Counted from the first letter of the stretch, positions 40,806 through 53,236 are shown. The stretch is 64,000 nt of DNA from Rutpela maculata (GCA_936432065.2 OW386294.2:53410945-53474944), one strand, 5' to 3'. Notes: generated by a model not told the origin, from the letters alone. Numbers and translations: made by a program.

Positions 40806-42967
40806 CAAAGGGTATAGCAGAATAAGCATGGTAAAATGGCCCCAGAAGCGTTTGGGCCTAATTCGGTGTCAGTAGACCGACAATAGGAAAAGAAATGTTT
40901 TCCTCGAGTTTTGGCCCCCCGTCGCCACGGGTAACCCCTGTACCCTAATAAACATGACATTTCGTTTTCATTTTTTATCTCTGCAAGTTGTACGTTAATT
41001 ATCATGAAAATAATAGACGATGTGCATGTAATTTAAAGGCATCTTAGGAAAAAAAATCAGCTGATTCTGCTGTCTCCTTCGAATAAAAAAAAAATATTTA
41101 AATATTAGAATATTTATTTTTTCATGAAAATAATGATTCGCATACACAAAACTTTTACCAAAAATACATTGTTATGAGTAGTTTTTTGTAGATTTTTGTC
41201 AAATCTTTTGGAGCGGTGCGCCATAATTAAAAAAAATAAAAACTGTTACGACGCATTGTTTAGTGGTGCTTAACCATTGAAACTTTAATTCACACAAAAA
41301 ATAAATGGTCTATCTGGCAGACCAGACCAGTGTATCCGTATGTATTTGGATCAGCTGAAACCGAATCCGAAGTCAGAATCGTCAGATTGGCTCGTTTTTC
41401 ACCCCCTACCCCTCCAAAAAAATTGTCTGTTCGGCGGACCAGACCATTATATTCGTATGTATTTGGACCTGCTGAAACCGAATCCGAAGTCGAAATTGTC
41501 AGATTGGCTCATATTTCACCCCCTACCCCAAAAATCCCAAAACAAAAACAAAGTGGTCTGTCCGGCTAACGATACCAGTGTATCCTTATGTATTTTGACC
41601 TGCTGAATCTAGATTCGAAGTTAGAATTGACAGATTGGCTCGTTTTTCACCCCTAACCCCGAAAAACACATCCCCCAAAAAAACGGTTTGTCCGACGGAC
41701 CAGACTAGTATATTCTTATGTGTTTGGATCTGGTGAAACCGAATCCGATGTCAGAATTGTCAGACTGGCTCGTTTTTCACCCCCAACCCCAAAAAACACC
41801 CCCAAAACAAAAACAAAGTGGTCTGTCTGGCGGACTATACCAGCGTATCTTTATGTATTTTGACTTTCTGAATCCTTTTTCTACTATCTGTGGTGTGTGT
41901 TTTTTTCACTCCTAACCCCAAAACAAAAAGAAAGTGGTCTGTCCGGCGGACTATACCAGTGGATCCTTATGTAATTTGACCTGCTGAATACGAATTTGAA
42001 GTCAGAAGTGTCAGATTTGCTCGTATTTCACAAGGAAGCCTAAAAAACACCCCCAAAATAAAAAAAGTGGTCTGTCCGGCAGACCATACCAGTGTATCTT
42101 TATATATTTGGACCGCTGGAACCAAATCCGAAGTTAGAATTGTCAAATTGGCTCGTGTCCACCCCCAACCCCCAAAAAACACCTCCCGCCACAAAATGGT
42201 CACCCCGGCGGACCATACCACTGTATCCTTAAGTATTTGGTAAGGATACACTGGTATGGTCCGCCGGACAGACCACTTTTTTTATTTTGGGGGTGTTTTT
42301 TGGAGTTAGGAGTGAAAAACGAGCCAACCTGACAATTCTGACTTCGGATTCGGTTTTAGTAGATTTCAATACATGAGGATACACTGGTATGGTCCGCCGG
42401 ACAGACTATTTTTTTTTGGGGGGGGGGGGGGTGAAAAGCGAGCCAATCTGTCAATTCTAACTTCGAATCCGGATTCAGCAGATCAAAATACATAAGGATA
42501 CACCACCGGACAGACTACTTTGTTTTTGTTTTTTGTTTTGGGGGAGTTTTTTGGGGTTGGAGTGAAAAACGAACCAATCTGACAATTATGACTTCGGATT
42601 CGGTTTCAGCGGTCCAAATACATACGGATACACTGATCTGGTCCGCCGGACAGTTTTAATGGTTAAGCACCACTAAACAATGCGTTGTAACAGTTTTTAT
42701 TTTTTTTTTTTATGGCGCACCGCTTCAAAGATGCATCTAAATTACATGTACATCGTCTATTTTTTCATAATAATTAACGCACAACTTGCAGAGATAAAAA
42801 ATGAAAACGAAATGTCATGTTTATTAGGGTACAGGGGTTACCCGTAGCGACGGGGGGCTAAAACTCGAGGAAAACATTTCTTTTCCTATTGTCGATCTAT
42901 TGACACCGAATTAGGCCCAAACGCTTCTGGGGCCATTTTACCATGCTTATTCTGCTATACCCTTTAC
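40806..42967. mobile_element. Foldback-like element with tandem-repeat arms, 2.16 kb
   Basis: The ends are AAGGGTATAGCAGAATAAGC and its complement. Inverted similarity covers about 40806-41045 plus 41205-41290 on the left and 42655-42967 on the right; the left arm carries about 160 extra bases (41045-41205). Inside are direct arrays of an about 125-bp unit. This build, long inverted repeats containing tandem arrays, is that of Drosophila FB elements. No target duplication could be confirmed and no protein is encoded. Confidence 0.8.
41295..42655. repeat. Tandem array, about 125-bp unit, in both orientations
   Basis: About seven direct units (41295-42237) and then about four inverted ones (42238-42655). 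Each unit includes GGTCTGTCCGGCGGACC, a ...GTATCCTTATGTATTTGG block, CCGAATCCGAAGTCAGAATT and a CACCCCYAACCCC stretch. Point differences between units are frequent. Confidence 0.85.
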
Positions 42968-43020
42968 AGTTGTCCATGCTCAAGTGTAATTTTCTAATCA
43001 ATTACTGTATTTTATTTTAG

Positions 43021-43255
43021 GCAATATCCTGGTACTTGCACATCAATGTCGGAGAATATAGAAAAAAGTTTAGAATTGTTACAAATCCAAGGAGATAATA
43101 GCGTCGTGCTCTTTGCTTGGTCAGTGTTGAAAACATCTGTTATCAAATCAGACGAAACTATGGATTATTGCAATGCAGTTACTTGTGAATTAATAAAAAA
43201 AAAAGTTTTCAAATCATTGCATTGGCTGCTTACAAACCCAATCTTTGCAGTAAGG
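43021..43255 (+). CDS. Nup188: Host gene exon, probable nucleoporin Nup188
   Basis: The exon follows a good acceptor (TGTATTTTATTTTAG) and ends at a GTAAGA donor at 43256; an alternative donor lies six bases earlier. The frame is open through both exons and encodes MSENIEKSLELLQIQGDNSV (from 43046) followed by an LFAWSVLKT block. The LAW-type motif after a GD dipeptide, then a VFK-LHWLL stretch, matches the alpha-helical N-terminal domain of Nup188, a large scaffold subunit of the inner ring of the nuclear pore. The exon starts one base into a codon, so earlier exons exist upstream, presumably beyond the transposons. Identification is from memory of the family and needs a search. Confidence 0.6.
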
Positions 43256-43300
43256 GTAAGATTTATTTCTGTAAACCTTTATAATTTTTATATTTTTTAG

Positions 43301-43564
43301 AATTGCAAATCTGGTGACATAGTTTATGATGCAGCATATAGATTAATGGCAGAGTTCATACAAATTTGTGCAGACTACACATTCCTTCATGAACAAATAG
43401 GAGTATGTTATGTTACAGCTGATTTGTTAAGACGCAAAGGCTTAGTGGTGTTGGATTATTTAGGTCCCATTTTTCAATTGTCACTGGATGCATTTCCATT
43501 TGTCTTCATGCCGTTTTTGGAAATGTGTAAATCATTACTTTCCATTCCGAGTTACTACAATACT
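43301..43564 (+). CDS. Nup188: Host gene exon, probable nucleoporin Nup188 (next exon)
   Basis: It is 264 nt, exactly 88 codons, in phase with the previous exon across a 45-bp intron (43256-43300, ending TATTTTTTAG). It encodes YDAAYRLMAEFIQICADYTF and a SLDAFPFVFMPFLEMCKSLL block, where a hydrophobic FP-F-PFL stretch corresponds to a conserved segment of Nup188. It ends at a consensus donor GTAAGT. No following exon is visible up to the repeats that begin at 43899, so the rest of the gene lies to the right of this window or beyond large introns. Confidence 0.6.
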
Positions 43565-43898
43565 GTAAGTAACTATTACTTAAGTTACCATTGGACTCCA
43601 ACAAATTGCACCTCAACATCATAGACTATGTTGTTTTATTAACAAATCGCAAATTGGTTTAGATCTAAAGAAAAAACGTACAAGTAACCTCAAGCCCAGT
43701 AAACCAATATTAGTAACATTTTTGAAATTTTTGTATCATATCGGAGCCCGGCTAGCTACTATAAATTTTAGAGACGGCTTTTGTATAGATATATTTTTTC
43801 TCTGCTTGTTGGCCTTACTGATTGGTCTTAATAATTGCTTTATTAGAAATAGGACATCCTAATATAAACATACACTAGTTCATTTTATAAAAACTTAA
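43565..43898 (+). other. Intron sequence after the Nup188-like exon
   Basis: No further exon, repeat or RNA gene could be supported here before the piggyBac-type element. Confidence 0.5.
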
Positions 43899-44535
43899 CA
43901 CGTTCACTGTCCAGTGACCCATATATGGGTCATGACTTATGTTTTCCGTAAGTCCTGCGCCCCGTAATTGGTTCACGTTTAGGTTCTATTTCATACTGGG
44001 TTTTAAAACGGACTGTCGACGAATAGGCAGGTTATTTACAGGGACTCACTTGTATAACAAGGTTACTATACAAAACATACGTTCGAACCATATTTATTTA
44101 AGAATTAAGTAAAAATTCCCATTGGTACATTGCAACTTATAACTAATTAATTAAGACTATACCTAACGAACATATAAGAGCAATACAATAATAAAATGAA
44201 AATGAATCAATAGTAGGAAGGATTTAGGTTAGGTTTAGGGCATGGACTTGGAGATTAAACCATTGGTTACTACATATCTCATTGGACTCTACGCATGTAA
44301 TTTTTTTAATTACAGATAAGAGCAATACAATAATAAAATGAAAATGAATCAATAGTAGGAAGGATTTAGATTAGGTAGGGCATGGACTTGGACATTAAAC
44401 CATGGGTTACTACATATCTCATTGGACTCTACACATGTAATTTTTTAATTACATGACCCAAATACGCTACATGTTTTTTTATATAGGGGACTCCTTGCGT
44501 ATGGTTTATGGCTCACCATAGGGCCAGCGAATGTG
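43899..44535. mobile_element. piggyBac-type MITE with internal duplication
   Basis: TTAA flanks both sides (43895-43898 and 44536-44539). The termini read CACGTTCACTGTCC and, in reverse complement, CACATTCGCTGGCC. Inside, a unit of about 140 bp occurs twice in tandem (44179-44319 and 44320-44455). No transposase. Confidence 0.75.
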
Positions 44536-44544
44536 TTAAGACTA

Positions 44545-45075
44545 TATTAAAAAGAAAACACAAATTTAGATTAGACATTAGCCTATCATATACATTGAGC
44601 CCACTTCAAACTTTAATGGTAAACATCAAAAAGAGTACTATAGAACTAAGATCTCACATACACCAGCAAATTATGTTTAATGTTGTTAAGACTGTTGCTA
44701 TTTTTACCGATACTAGGATACGATAGAAACTGTTATGGTGTCTAGTGAAACGGTTATGTACTTGATAATTAAATGTAATATTTTCATTAAGATAACTTGG
44801 AAGCAGACCATTTATAATTTTGAATATAAAAATTATTGTAAAATAATTCCATCTTTGCCTGACCGAGGGCTAGTTGAGTATTTTTAGCATCAAATTAACA
44901 GGTGTAAACCTGTTACATTTGAGAATCATTCTCATTCCCATGTTCTGTAGTTTTTGAAGTACTGATGTACAATTACTATCCAGTAGATACAAAATACTAG
45001 CACAAACGTCAAAATGTAGTTGTATTATCGATTTAAAACCCATTTTCTTTGTGTATTTGAAATTCGAGATATTGT
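44545..45075 (-). pseudogene. LINE ORF2 C-terminal fragment
   Basis: The minus strand encodes CASILYLLDSNCTSVLQKLQ, MRMILKCNRFTPVNLMLKIL and FIFKIINGLLPSYL, blocks typical of the region after the RT in CR1- and RTE-like LINEs. Stops break the frame and both ends are truncated. Confidence 0.55.
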
Positions 45076-45090
45076 CTTGTATATATATGT

Positions 45091-45552
45091 ATATATATAC
45101 ATCCTCTTATCATTATTGCGTCCATTAGTAGCCCATTTCCATTTATTATTGCGTCCGAATATCGGACGCAGTAATGTAATTCACAGTTAATTTTGAATCA
45201 ACCGCCATTTTTTAGCTACGGGTGACTTCAGTCGGTAGAACGCGACATTACCAATCGTTACATGTGATTTTTATTTGAATATCTTTACAAATAACCAAGA
45301 ATGGCGCGAAAATATATCAGTTTACTGGACGCAGTATTATTCGTAAATGAAAGTGAAATATACATTTTCAAGCAAAATCCGCTAGAGTAATATACATCAA
45401 GACGTATATCTAAACTCAACTTTTCATGTTGCGTCCTTATTGCGTCCTTAAATTTGGCAACGTTGTAACACATTCTGAGGTAGCAGCAGCATAGAAATAA
45501 ATGGAAAAGGGCAATTGATGGACGCAATAATGATATGTGGATGTATATATAT
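45091..45552. mobile_element. MITE with GGACGC-motif repeats
   Basis: The ends are inverted copies over about 50 bp: ATACATCC, a TATCATTATTGCGTCCAT block and a CCATTTCCATTTATT-like block. GGACGC or its complement occurs seven times. Flanks are TA-rich so the target duplication is unclear. Confidence 0.65.
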
Positions 45553-45920
45553 AGTAAATTGAGGAGCAATGCTGTGTTAATAAGTAGACCTCCAATTGAA
45601 TCTGCGCAGGACGTTCGTAAGCATACGCATTGAATAAAGACAGGATCGGCTCTTGAAAATTTGACCTAAGAACAGAACTGGTCTTGCAGATTTGAGCCCC
45701 AATGGGAAGAAAATAAGGAAAAAAATAAATATTAATATTTTCATAAACTTTTTCCTGCAAAGAACAGCGCCAATTTTATTAAACTAGCAATGTTTGTTTG
45801 TTTGTATGTATGTTTGTTTAGGTCGAATCTTGCCTGAATTTTAAAACAGATATCCCCAACCGATTGAGTTGAAATTTTGCATACACGTTTAGTTTGGATG
45901 GCAATGCATGGTTAGCTAAG

Positions 45921-46430
45921 TGACGTCATTCTAAATCCAATATGGCGGACTCTCAAAGATGACGGACCAGTTAGTTTTTATGCACCCCCATGATATGGGT
46001 ATCAAATGAAAGGGTTTTCTGAGAAGAATACGAAGATGTCATTCCAAATCTAATATGGCGGACTTCCAAAGATGGCGGACCAGTTATTTTTTATGCACCC
46101 CCATGATATGGGCATCAAATAAAAGGGTTTGCTGAGAAGAATACGAAAATAAAATTACTTCATCCAAATCCAATATGGCGGACTCCCAAAGATGGCGGAC
46201 CAGTTATTTTTTATGCACTCCCATGATATGGGTATCAAATGAAAGGGTTTTCTGAGAAGAATACGAAGATATGATTCCAAATCCAATATGGCGGACTCCC
46301 AAAGATGGCGGACCAGTTATTTTTTATGCACCCCATGATATGGGTATCAAATGAAAGAGTTTGCTGAGAAGAATACGAAAATAAAATAACGTCACACTAA
46401 ATTCAATATGGCGGACAAAATTTTTTAGTT
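45921..46430 (+). repeat. Tandem repeat, about 120-bp unit, left arm
   Basis: Four full units and a partial one, each with AATCCAATATGGCGGAC, CAAAGATGGCGGACCAG, CACCCCCATGATATGGGTAT and GAGAAGAATACGAA words. Confidence 0.85.
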
Positions 46431-46829
46431 TTAACACTATAATTTGATCGTATAGTGTATTCGCTCATATGTTGCATTCTAAGAAATAGTGAAGGATTCA
46501 GTTTAAACAAACTTTAAGTTTTATATCGGATAGGAACGACGCAGTGAATATATAAAACTAATTAAGGCATAGTTAAAAATTTTAAAATTAAATTAAATTA
46601 AAAAAACATTTTTGAAAACAAGTTTTTATTTATATGCTCTAAAAAGAAGAAAATAAACTGTTAATTAAATCAAACCCATCAATTTATTACTTTATACAAT
46701 TTATATGATATAAAAGCTTGCCACTAGATTTACCTGTGTAAATAAACAAGAATACAATAAATTTATTTTCTCCTTTTTAGAGCATTTAAATAAAAGCTTG
46801 TTTTTAAAAATGTTTTTTTTTAATTTAAT

Positions 46830-48599
46830 TTTATTTAGGTACATCCTGTCAAATTTTCCCGAAATTTTTATTGTTATAGTCTTAATTTATTCTGAATAGA
46901 TTTCTTTAACAAAATTTCCAATAATGGGTGGATTTGCCGATAGAGGAGGGCATGAGGAAATCAATACTTTGAAGTTTATGTTAACAAAACTGTCTTAGGC
47001 CCACATTAGATTATAAAAATTCTTTGGCAAAGATCTTTTATGAGAAATGTGATGGTGTAATAGACCAAATTTTATAATTTTATAAAATATCGACCATATT
47101 TTATAAAGTAGTATAAAAATATAAAATATAAAAATATCTTTTATAAAAGATCCTTATTAAATAACTTGTATAGTCTAATGCGGGCCTTAGAGCCGTGTGA
47201 TGTTTGTTCAGTTTTCAGACCAATTTTTATACAATTTGAGTAAGACCCCCATTAGGCTATAAACGTTCTTTGACTTTTTATGAAATAGCTATTTGTACAA
47301 CAAGTTAGGAAAAGTGTTTTTTTTCTTATTAGGCATAGTCAAAAATACGTCTCATATGGAAAAAACACTTTTCTAACGTGTTGAACATATGATTTTTTCT
47401 ACTGACCTTCGGAAATGTGAGATATTTTAGTTTTTTAAATTCAGAACTGTACTTGTATAAACAAATAGCAATACAAATTTAAAGTTTATGTAGTCTTATA
47501 GTATTTTATAATATAAAAAGAGTAATAATAATTAAAATTAATAAAAAAAAAATTCAACCTCACTTTTTCATTTTTTAGTTTTTTGTTAGGTTAAATAATT
47601 AATAACTAATAGACTATAACAAGTAAAAGCATCGCAATGTCATAATCCCATAAAGTATAGTTGACATAAAGTCTCCACGTAGCGAAACAATTTTCGTGGC
47701 TTTAGTTTAACAATGATCCGACTTAAAATATAAACGCAAACTAAAAAAACTTGTTAATTAACTAACAATAGACTCATTTTATGAAAAATCGGTGAAACAA
47801 TTTTTTCCATAATAGAGATAGAGTTTCAGGAGTTGGAACATTTTTATTGGAAATTTCTTCCTCTTTAAGAATCCTTCTTTAAAATTTCTTAAATATTAAT
47901 ATTTTTCGAGTTATTTGAAAAAAGCGAAACTCTGTATTTTTTCAATCTTCATTTGTTTATAACTTTTGCAATTGTTTATGTGTGAGTTTGAAACTTTTGC
48001 ACCTTTTTCTAGGCATCATTCCGAATCTAATGAGCCCTCACTCATATTCTTACGAGCTTTATCAAGAATTAACGCGGCTTTGAACTTGTGAACTAGTCCC
48101 TAGTTCCTAATTTCATTATTAAAGCATGGCATTTAACTATGTACAACATTTATGATAAAAACTGTATATGATTGTATTCCTTAGAACAATGGGAAGCATC
48201 TGAAACTATTTTAAAGATTATACCATTTATGATTTTTTAAATATTTATAATTAACCAAAAATAAACGCAGATTTCCCTCTCACTCTGCAAAATCCTATAT
48301 CCTTAAGAACAATATTCTCTTAAGGTTAAAAATGTGTGTATGAAACTTTTCCTTCGAAGATTTAATCATATTTGAAAAACAACTAATTAAAAACAGTAAC
48401 ACTTTTAATTTATACTTTGCAAAATGCATTGACTAAATAACAAAATCTGTTACTCGTCTTTTGTTATAACCAAAACATATTTTTTTTATATCTATGTAAT
48501 TCATGGTGGGGTAATTACCACCCCCGTTAACCCCCCTCTCCGATAAATCCGCCACTGTCGGTAGAGGCGGGGGTGGAGGTAGGGGATGGTAGTGGAGGT
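46830..48599. other. Non-coding interior of the 4.4-kb foldback
   Basis: AT-rich, with no credible reading frame, RNA gene or repeat that I can identify. Confidence 0.5.
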
Positions 48600-49030
48600 G
48601 GATGAACTAAAAAAGAATTTAAGGGCTTTGGTTCTTGTATACATATTAAATCACAATTTTATTTTAATAATGGGGTGAGGTAGTGATGGGGCTGGGTGAT
48701 GCCAAAAATTTTTTTTGGCCTTAGCTTCTCTTATATGTACTAAATACCAATTTCATGGACTCCTACTTGCTTGATTTACCTATTTACCCTCTGATTACCC
48801 CAATTTATCTCCCAGCCCTTCAACGAAATAAGATTAAAATATAATTTAGTTCCAGATCTCGTCAAAATACATGCGTGTACCAAATTTCAAGTCAATATCT
48901 TAAACGGTTCCAGAGTAATCGTGTGCACAAAAAAAGTTACAGACAGAACGACAGACAGAATTTTTTTGGCTCAAACTTAAAATCTCGACGTTTCATGACA
49001 TTCTAAGCCCATTTGAATAATAAAAATAAT
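48600..49030 (-). repeat. Dispersed repeat, inverted copy of the 54-kb family
   Basis: Reverse complement of about 53930-54340: AAAATCTCGACGTTTCATGA, a CAGACAGAACGACAGACAGA tract and an ATTTAGTTCCAGATCTCG block all have counterparts there. Confidence 0.7.
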
Positions 49031-49554
49031 TAAATGAATTTTTTTTTATAAAAACAAGCTTTTATTTAAATGCTCTAAAAAGAAAAAAATAAACTTTAAA
49101 TTAAATCAAACCCGTCAATTTATTACATTAACAATTTATATGATATAAGAGCTTGTCGCGAAATTTACCTGTGTAAATTTATTTTATGAAATACATACAT
49201 TTTTTTTTAGAATTACTTGTGTCAAGATCAAGTTACATATTTTATTCTTGTTTATTTACACAGGTAAATCTTGCGATAAGCTTTTGTATCATGTACATTG
49301 TATACTATAATAAATTGATGGGTTTATTTCCTTCCTCTAAGAGCATTTAAATATAAAAGCTTGTTTTTAAATTTTTTTTTTCATTTAATTTTATTTTTAA
49401 ATTTTTAGCTACATCTTAATTAGTTTTATATATTCATTGCGTCGTTCATATCCGATATAAAACTTATCGTTTAAACCAAATCCTTCATTATTTCTTAGAA
49501 TTCAACGTATGAGCGAATACACTATACGGTCAAACTGTAGTGTTAAAACTAAAA

Positions 49555-50075
49555 AATTTTGTCCGCCATCTTGGGGCGTCCCCCATATTGAATTTAGTGT
49601 GACGTCATTTTATTTTCATATTCTTCTCAGCAAACCCTCTCATTTGATACCCATTTCATGGGGGTACATAAAAAATAACTGGTCCGCCATCTTTGGTAGT
49701 CCGCCATATTGGGTTTGGAATGACGTCTTCGTATTCTTCTCAGCAAACCCTTTCATTTGATACCCATATCATGGGGGTGCATAAAAAATAACTGGTCCGC
49801 CATCTTTGGAAGTCCGCCATATTGGATTTGGAATAACGTCTTCGTATTCCTCTCAGCAAACCCTTTCATTTGATACCCACATCACGGGGGTGGATTAAAA
49901 AGTAACTGATTCGCCATCTTTGGGAATCCGCCATATTGGATTTGGAAGGACGTCGTTTTATTTTCGTATTCTTCTCAGCAAACCCTTTCATTTGATATCC
50001 ATATCATGGGGGTGCATAAAAAATAACTGGTCCGCCATCTTTGGAAGTCCGCCATATTGGATTTAGAATGATGTC
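49555..50075 (-). repeat. Tandem repeat, about 120-bp unit, right arm
   Basis: The same unit in inverted orientation, again four full units and a partial one. Confidence 0.85.
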
Positions 50076-50223
50076 ACCTTAGCTAACCATGCATTGTCAT
50101 CCAAACTAAACATGTATGCAAAATTTCAGCTCAATCGGTTGGGGATAACTATTTTAAAATTCAGTTGCAAGATTTCACCTAAACAAACATACATACAAAC
50201 AAACATTGCAAGTTAAATAAAAG

Positions 50224-51424
50224 CTTGTAAAAAATACTAAAAACTACCCCCAAGCTTGCAGGGAATTGAAAGATAAGGTAGAAATATTCTTGATAAATGA
50301 GCACTTCATATTGTTTGCAATATTTTTAATAAAAGAATACAAATATGGTGCAAAATTAAAATAACTATTTTTTTTTATCAAAATATAAACATTAATATAT
50401 ATTTTTTAGTATTTTTTTTTACGGAAGTTTATCAGAAATTAAAGCAAACTAAAAGTATACATCTCAATTTATTTTCTAAGCGTTATTTCAATTTAAAGGC
50501 GATATAAGGGTAGTTTTCACCCCTGAAGGGTTGGAAAAAATTTTCTTCATTTTACAATTCCCATTCATCTAAACTCAAATCAAAAAGTGAAAAAAAAAAT
50601 TCCATCATTTTTCCATTTTACGTCAATTTAGTTTTACCCCCTCTGGTTAACCCTCAGCATAAAATTTGTCCTTATTTTAGATGAACATACTGAACTGGCA
50701 AAATATCATTACAATTAGCACATTTATAACAATATTTTACAGCATTATTCACATTATCACAAAAAAAAACCCAAGCGGGGTGGTTTTTGGCATTTTTAGA
50801 GGTGACGCACTATTTTTAGAGCCGCGGAGATGCAAGCGGTCCCGATGAGGGGGCATTCTGAGCATCAAACCCCGCGTTTTACATAGGCTACAGGCCCGTT
50901 TGAGAGTTAGCGTATGTGAATTTGTAATGGTGTTTCTCCATTTGGGTAGCAGGTTTGGAGATTTTTCCAGGGTTCATCATTTATACCAGAAATTAGAAAC
51001 CAAATCCAAACGTAGTTTCCAAAATATGTACAAACATCAGGTCGTCGTATCTTTTACGACTTTATATTATATAATCAAATACAAATAAGAAAGAGAGAAA
51101 CGGAGTGAGTGTAATGTGTATCTCTTTTATAACGTCGTGTATGCAGATTCGAATCGACGTGGTCAACGAGACAGACACAAACGGGAATAATCCTCTATTT
51201 ATAAAATAGCGGGTATCTGGTAAGCGTCCGCCACGTCGTATGAGAAGTTAAATTTATTTCGTTCCCCTAGCTCAGCTCGCTAAAGTATGAAAGTTAATTA
51301 AACTCTGATTTGTGAATGATTCCGGCTGACTTTTATACAAAAGTTCTGGCTCTCACTTAGTGAAATTATCCCCATACTCGGTATTTCAATCACGCGCAGT
51401 TACATTATTAAATGACAGGAGATT
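50224..51424. other. Stretch without a recognised gene
   Basis: About 1.2 kb. A short open frame at 50900-51088 shows no family resemblance and no splice context that I trust. The part from 50800 to 51300 is more GC-balanced than its surroundings and could be host intergenic DNA. Confidence 0.4.
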
Positions 51425-52440
51425 AAACAAGAAAGGATGTATAGTCCGTTACGCGAAATGTTGACCGTAATGAATGTATAGTCTATTACGAGATATATGG
51501 CGTATACTTCATTACAAATTACTTTTATTAGCTTGTAAATTGAAATTGACATTCAATAAAGCAGAATATTTCCCACCACGTCTGAAACGTGCCAATACTT
51601 TCAATCTGACAACACTGTCGGACGCAATAATGTATATACAGGACGCAGTAAAGTACGCTCGATAAAAAAAAATATACAAAATCGGACGCAAGAGTGCAGT
51701 GCATGAAAGGAAGCAATAAGGTCTGTAGGTGAAAGAGGAATGATATTATAAATATTAAGATAGAAAAATTTTGAAGTTAGCTATGGGTTGGAAAGAACGT
51801 CAAAATTAATATACTTCAATGAATATTTGGTATATTGATCCTTCTGGTAGACGCATTAATGTAGCAACATGAAAGGAAGCAATAATGATAGAAGGATGTA
51901 TATAGAGATATGTGAGGCGGAAAGCAAAAAGGGACCTCTTGTCAGCAATTTCCGGTTTTTAGTTATTGATATTAAATGAATTAAGCTCTAATTCTGAACA
52001 ATTTGGTGCAAAAATCGTGTCTCTATGATTTTTTTTGTTTAAGTTACTAGTGCGTTTATGAAAAGGGACCTCTTGTCGATCCCATGTTATTTCTCCATAT
52101 TTCTCCATAAGCGACAAGAGGTACCTTTCCAGGGCTGAACATTGACTACTTTATCGATTATTTTAAGTGTTTCATCCAATTAGATCGGTTTTGTAATCGA
52201 TTACAACTTGTAAAGGACAAAATCCGAAAATCGATAATTTTGACCCAAACCACTAATTTCAACTGTACTGAAAAATTGACATCGCCGACAAGAGGTCCCT
52301 TTCTGCTTTCCGCCTCACATATATATATTTACAGCCTACTATCGATAGAGCGTCCATACATTAACAAATTTCTATCCTTAGAGCGTCCGGTTACCATAAA
52401 GCACCCGTATATGGACGCTCTAAGGTCAACACATTAAAAT
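51425..52440. repeat. GGACGC-motif repeat region, interrupted by a 409-bp MITE
   Basis: Related to the element at 45091-45552: AGCAATAATGATAGAAGGATGTATATAG near 51870-51903 mirrors its terminus in part, and GGACGC or GCGTCC-type words recur at 51618, 51638, 51683, 52350, 52386 and 52414. The form changes from GGACGCAATAATG on the left to GGACGCTCTAAGG on the right. Confidence 0.5.
51911..52319. mobile_element. 409-bp MITE with TA target duplication
   Basis: The termini TGTGAGGCGGAAAGCAAAAA and, in reverse complement, TGTGAGGCGGAAAGCAGAAA extend to about 35 bp of inverted repeat, including GGGACCTCTTGTC. TA lies on both sides (51909-51910 and 52320-52321). The word GGGACCTCTTGTC recurs inside at about 52066 and, inverted, near 52103. 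No transposase. Confidence 0.8.
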
Positions 52441-53236
52441 TCTCTCCAGATGTTAAGAAGGGGGTCCCCAGGCAATTGGACAACATTTCAGTGGACGCCC
52501 TAAAGTGGTGCTTTGTACAGGATCAGTATATTTTAGTTCTTTCATTTGGCCAAAAGAGGCGCTGGTGTCGCCTTCATGTATATCAGTTATCCTTCGGCCA
52601 CAGACCATGAAGCGCCCAGTAGACATGACAACGTCGCGGGCGCTCAATAGTCGTCAGTAAGTATTAGATTATATTCGCGCATATGAATTTACAGCAACCT
52701 GACTTTCACGGTCTCAACTAGCAAACTAACGTTTACTGTTAACGTTGTAACAGAAGTACTAATAGAAGAGTGCATAGTCGATTTTCGAATCCTTTATTAC
52801 TTTTTGATAGTATTGGAGATTTGCTTCTTACTAAAAATTATATGTTTCACATACCGTGCGTGTAATTTCCCATTAGGCATGTACATTCACGTAGCGTGAG
52901 AAATATGACGACACCGGCAGCCGTAAATTCGTCCATCGGTGGAGCATTCCCTCTTGCTCTGTTATTTCATTTCAGCCAGCTGGCACACGCGATGTTGCAA
53001 TTCTACTCCCCATGCCTAGCCCGCAACTACACACACGGGTTAAAGCACATTACAAACATACCATCAATATATATAAGTTTATGTTGTGCATAGCAGATAG
53101 CTCATATAGATACTTTTCGAACGGCACGTTAACCAATTCAAAATTTTTTGCCAATAAATAATCGTGAAAATAATTATTTTTTCGTTTAACTCGCTCTAAC
53201 ACAAAAAGAGCATAATGAATTGTAATCAAATTGCGA
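52441..53236. other. Stretch without a recognised gene
   Basis: The left part (to about 52640) still holds scattered GGACGC/GCGCTC words. The remainder shows no coding region I can support. Confidence 0.4.

Larger units (their letters stand above)
45774..50223. mobile_element. Large foldback element with about 1-kb arms, 4.4 kb
   Basis: The left arm (45774-46765) and right arm (49245-50223) are imperfect inverted copies. They start with GCAATGTTTGTTTGTATGTA, continue through four to five tandem units of about 120 bp, a GTATAGTGTATTCGCTCATA block and a TTTACCTGTGTAAATAAACA block. The interior is AT-rich and encodes nothing credible. A copy of a separate dispersed repeat (48600-49030) is inside. 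The exact ends and target duplication are uncertain. Confidence 0.75.

Noticed and set aside
41330..42251. Short open frames in the tandem array of the foldback element
   Set aside because: They repeat with the array unit and occur in several frames; no protein resemblance.
44508..44726. 72-codon plus-strand frame
   Set aside because: It crosses the end of a piggyBac-type MITE and runs antisense to a LINE remnant.
50900..51088. 62-codon plus-strand frame as a host gene
   Set aside because: No resemblance to a family that I know, no convincing splice sites, and a length expected by chance in this composition.
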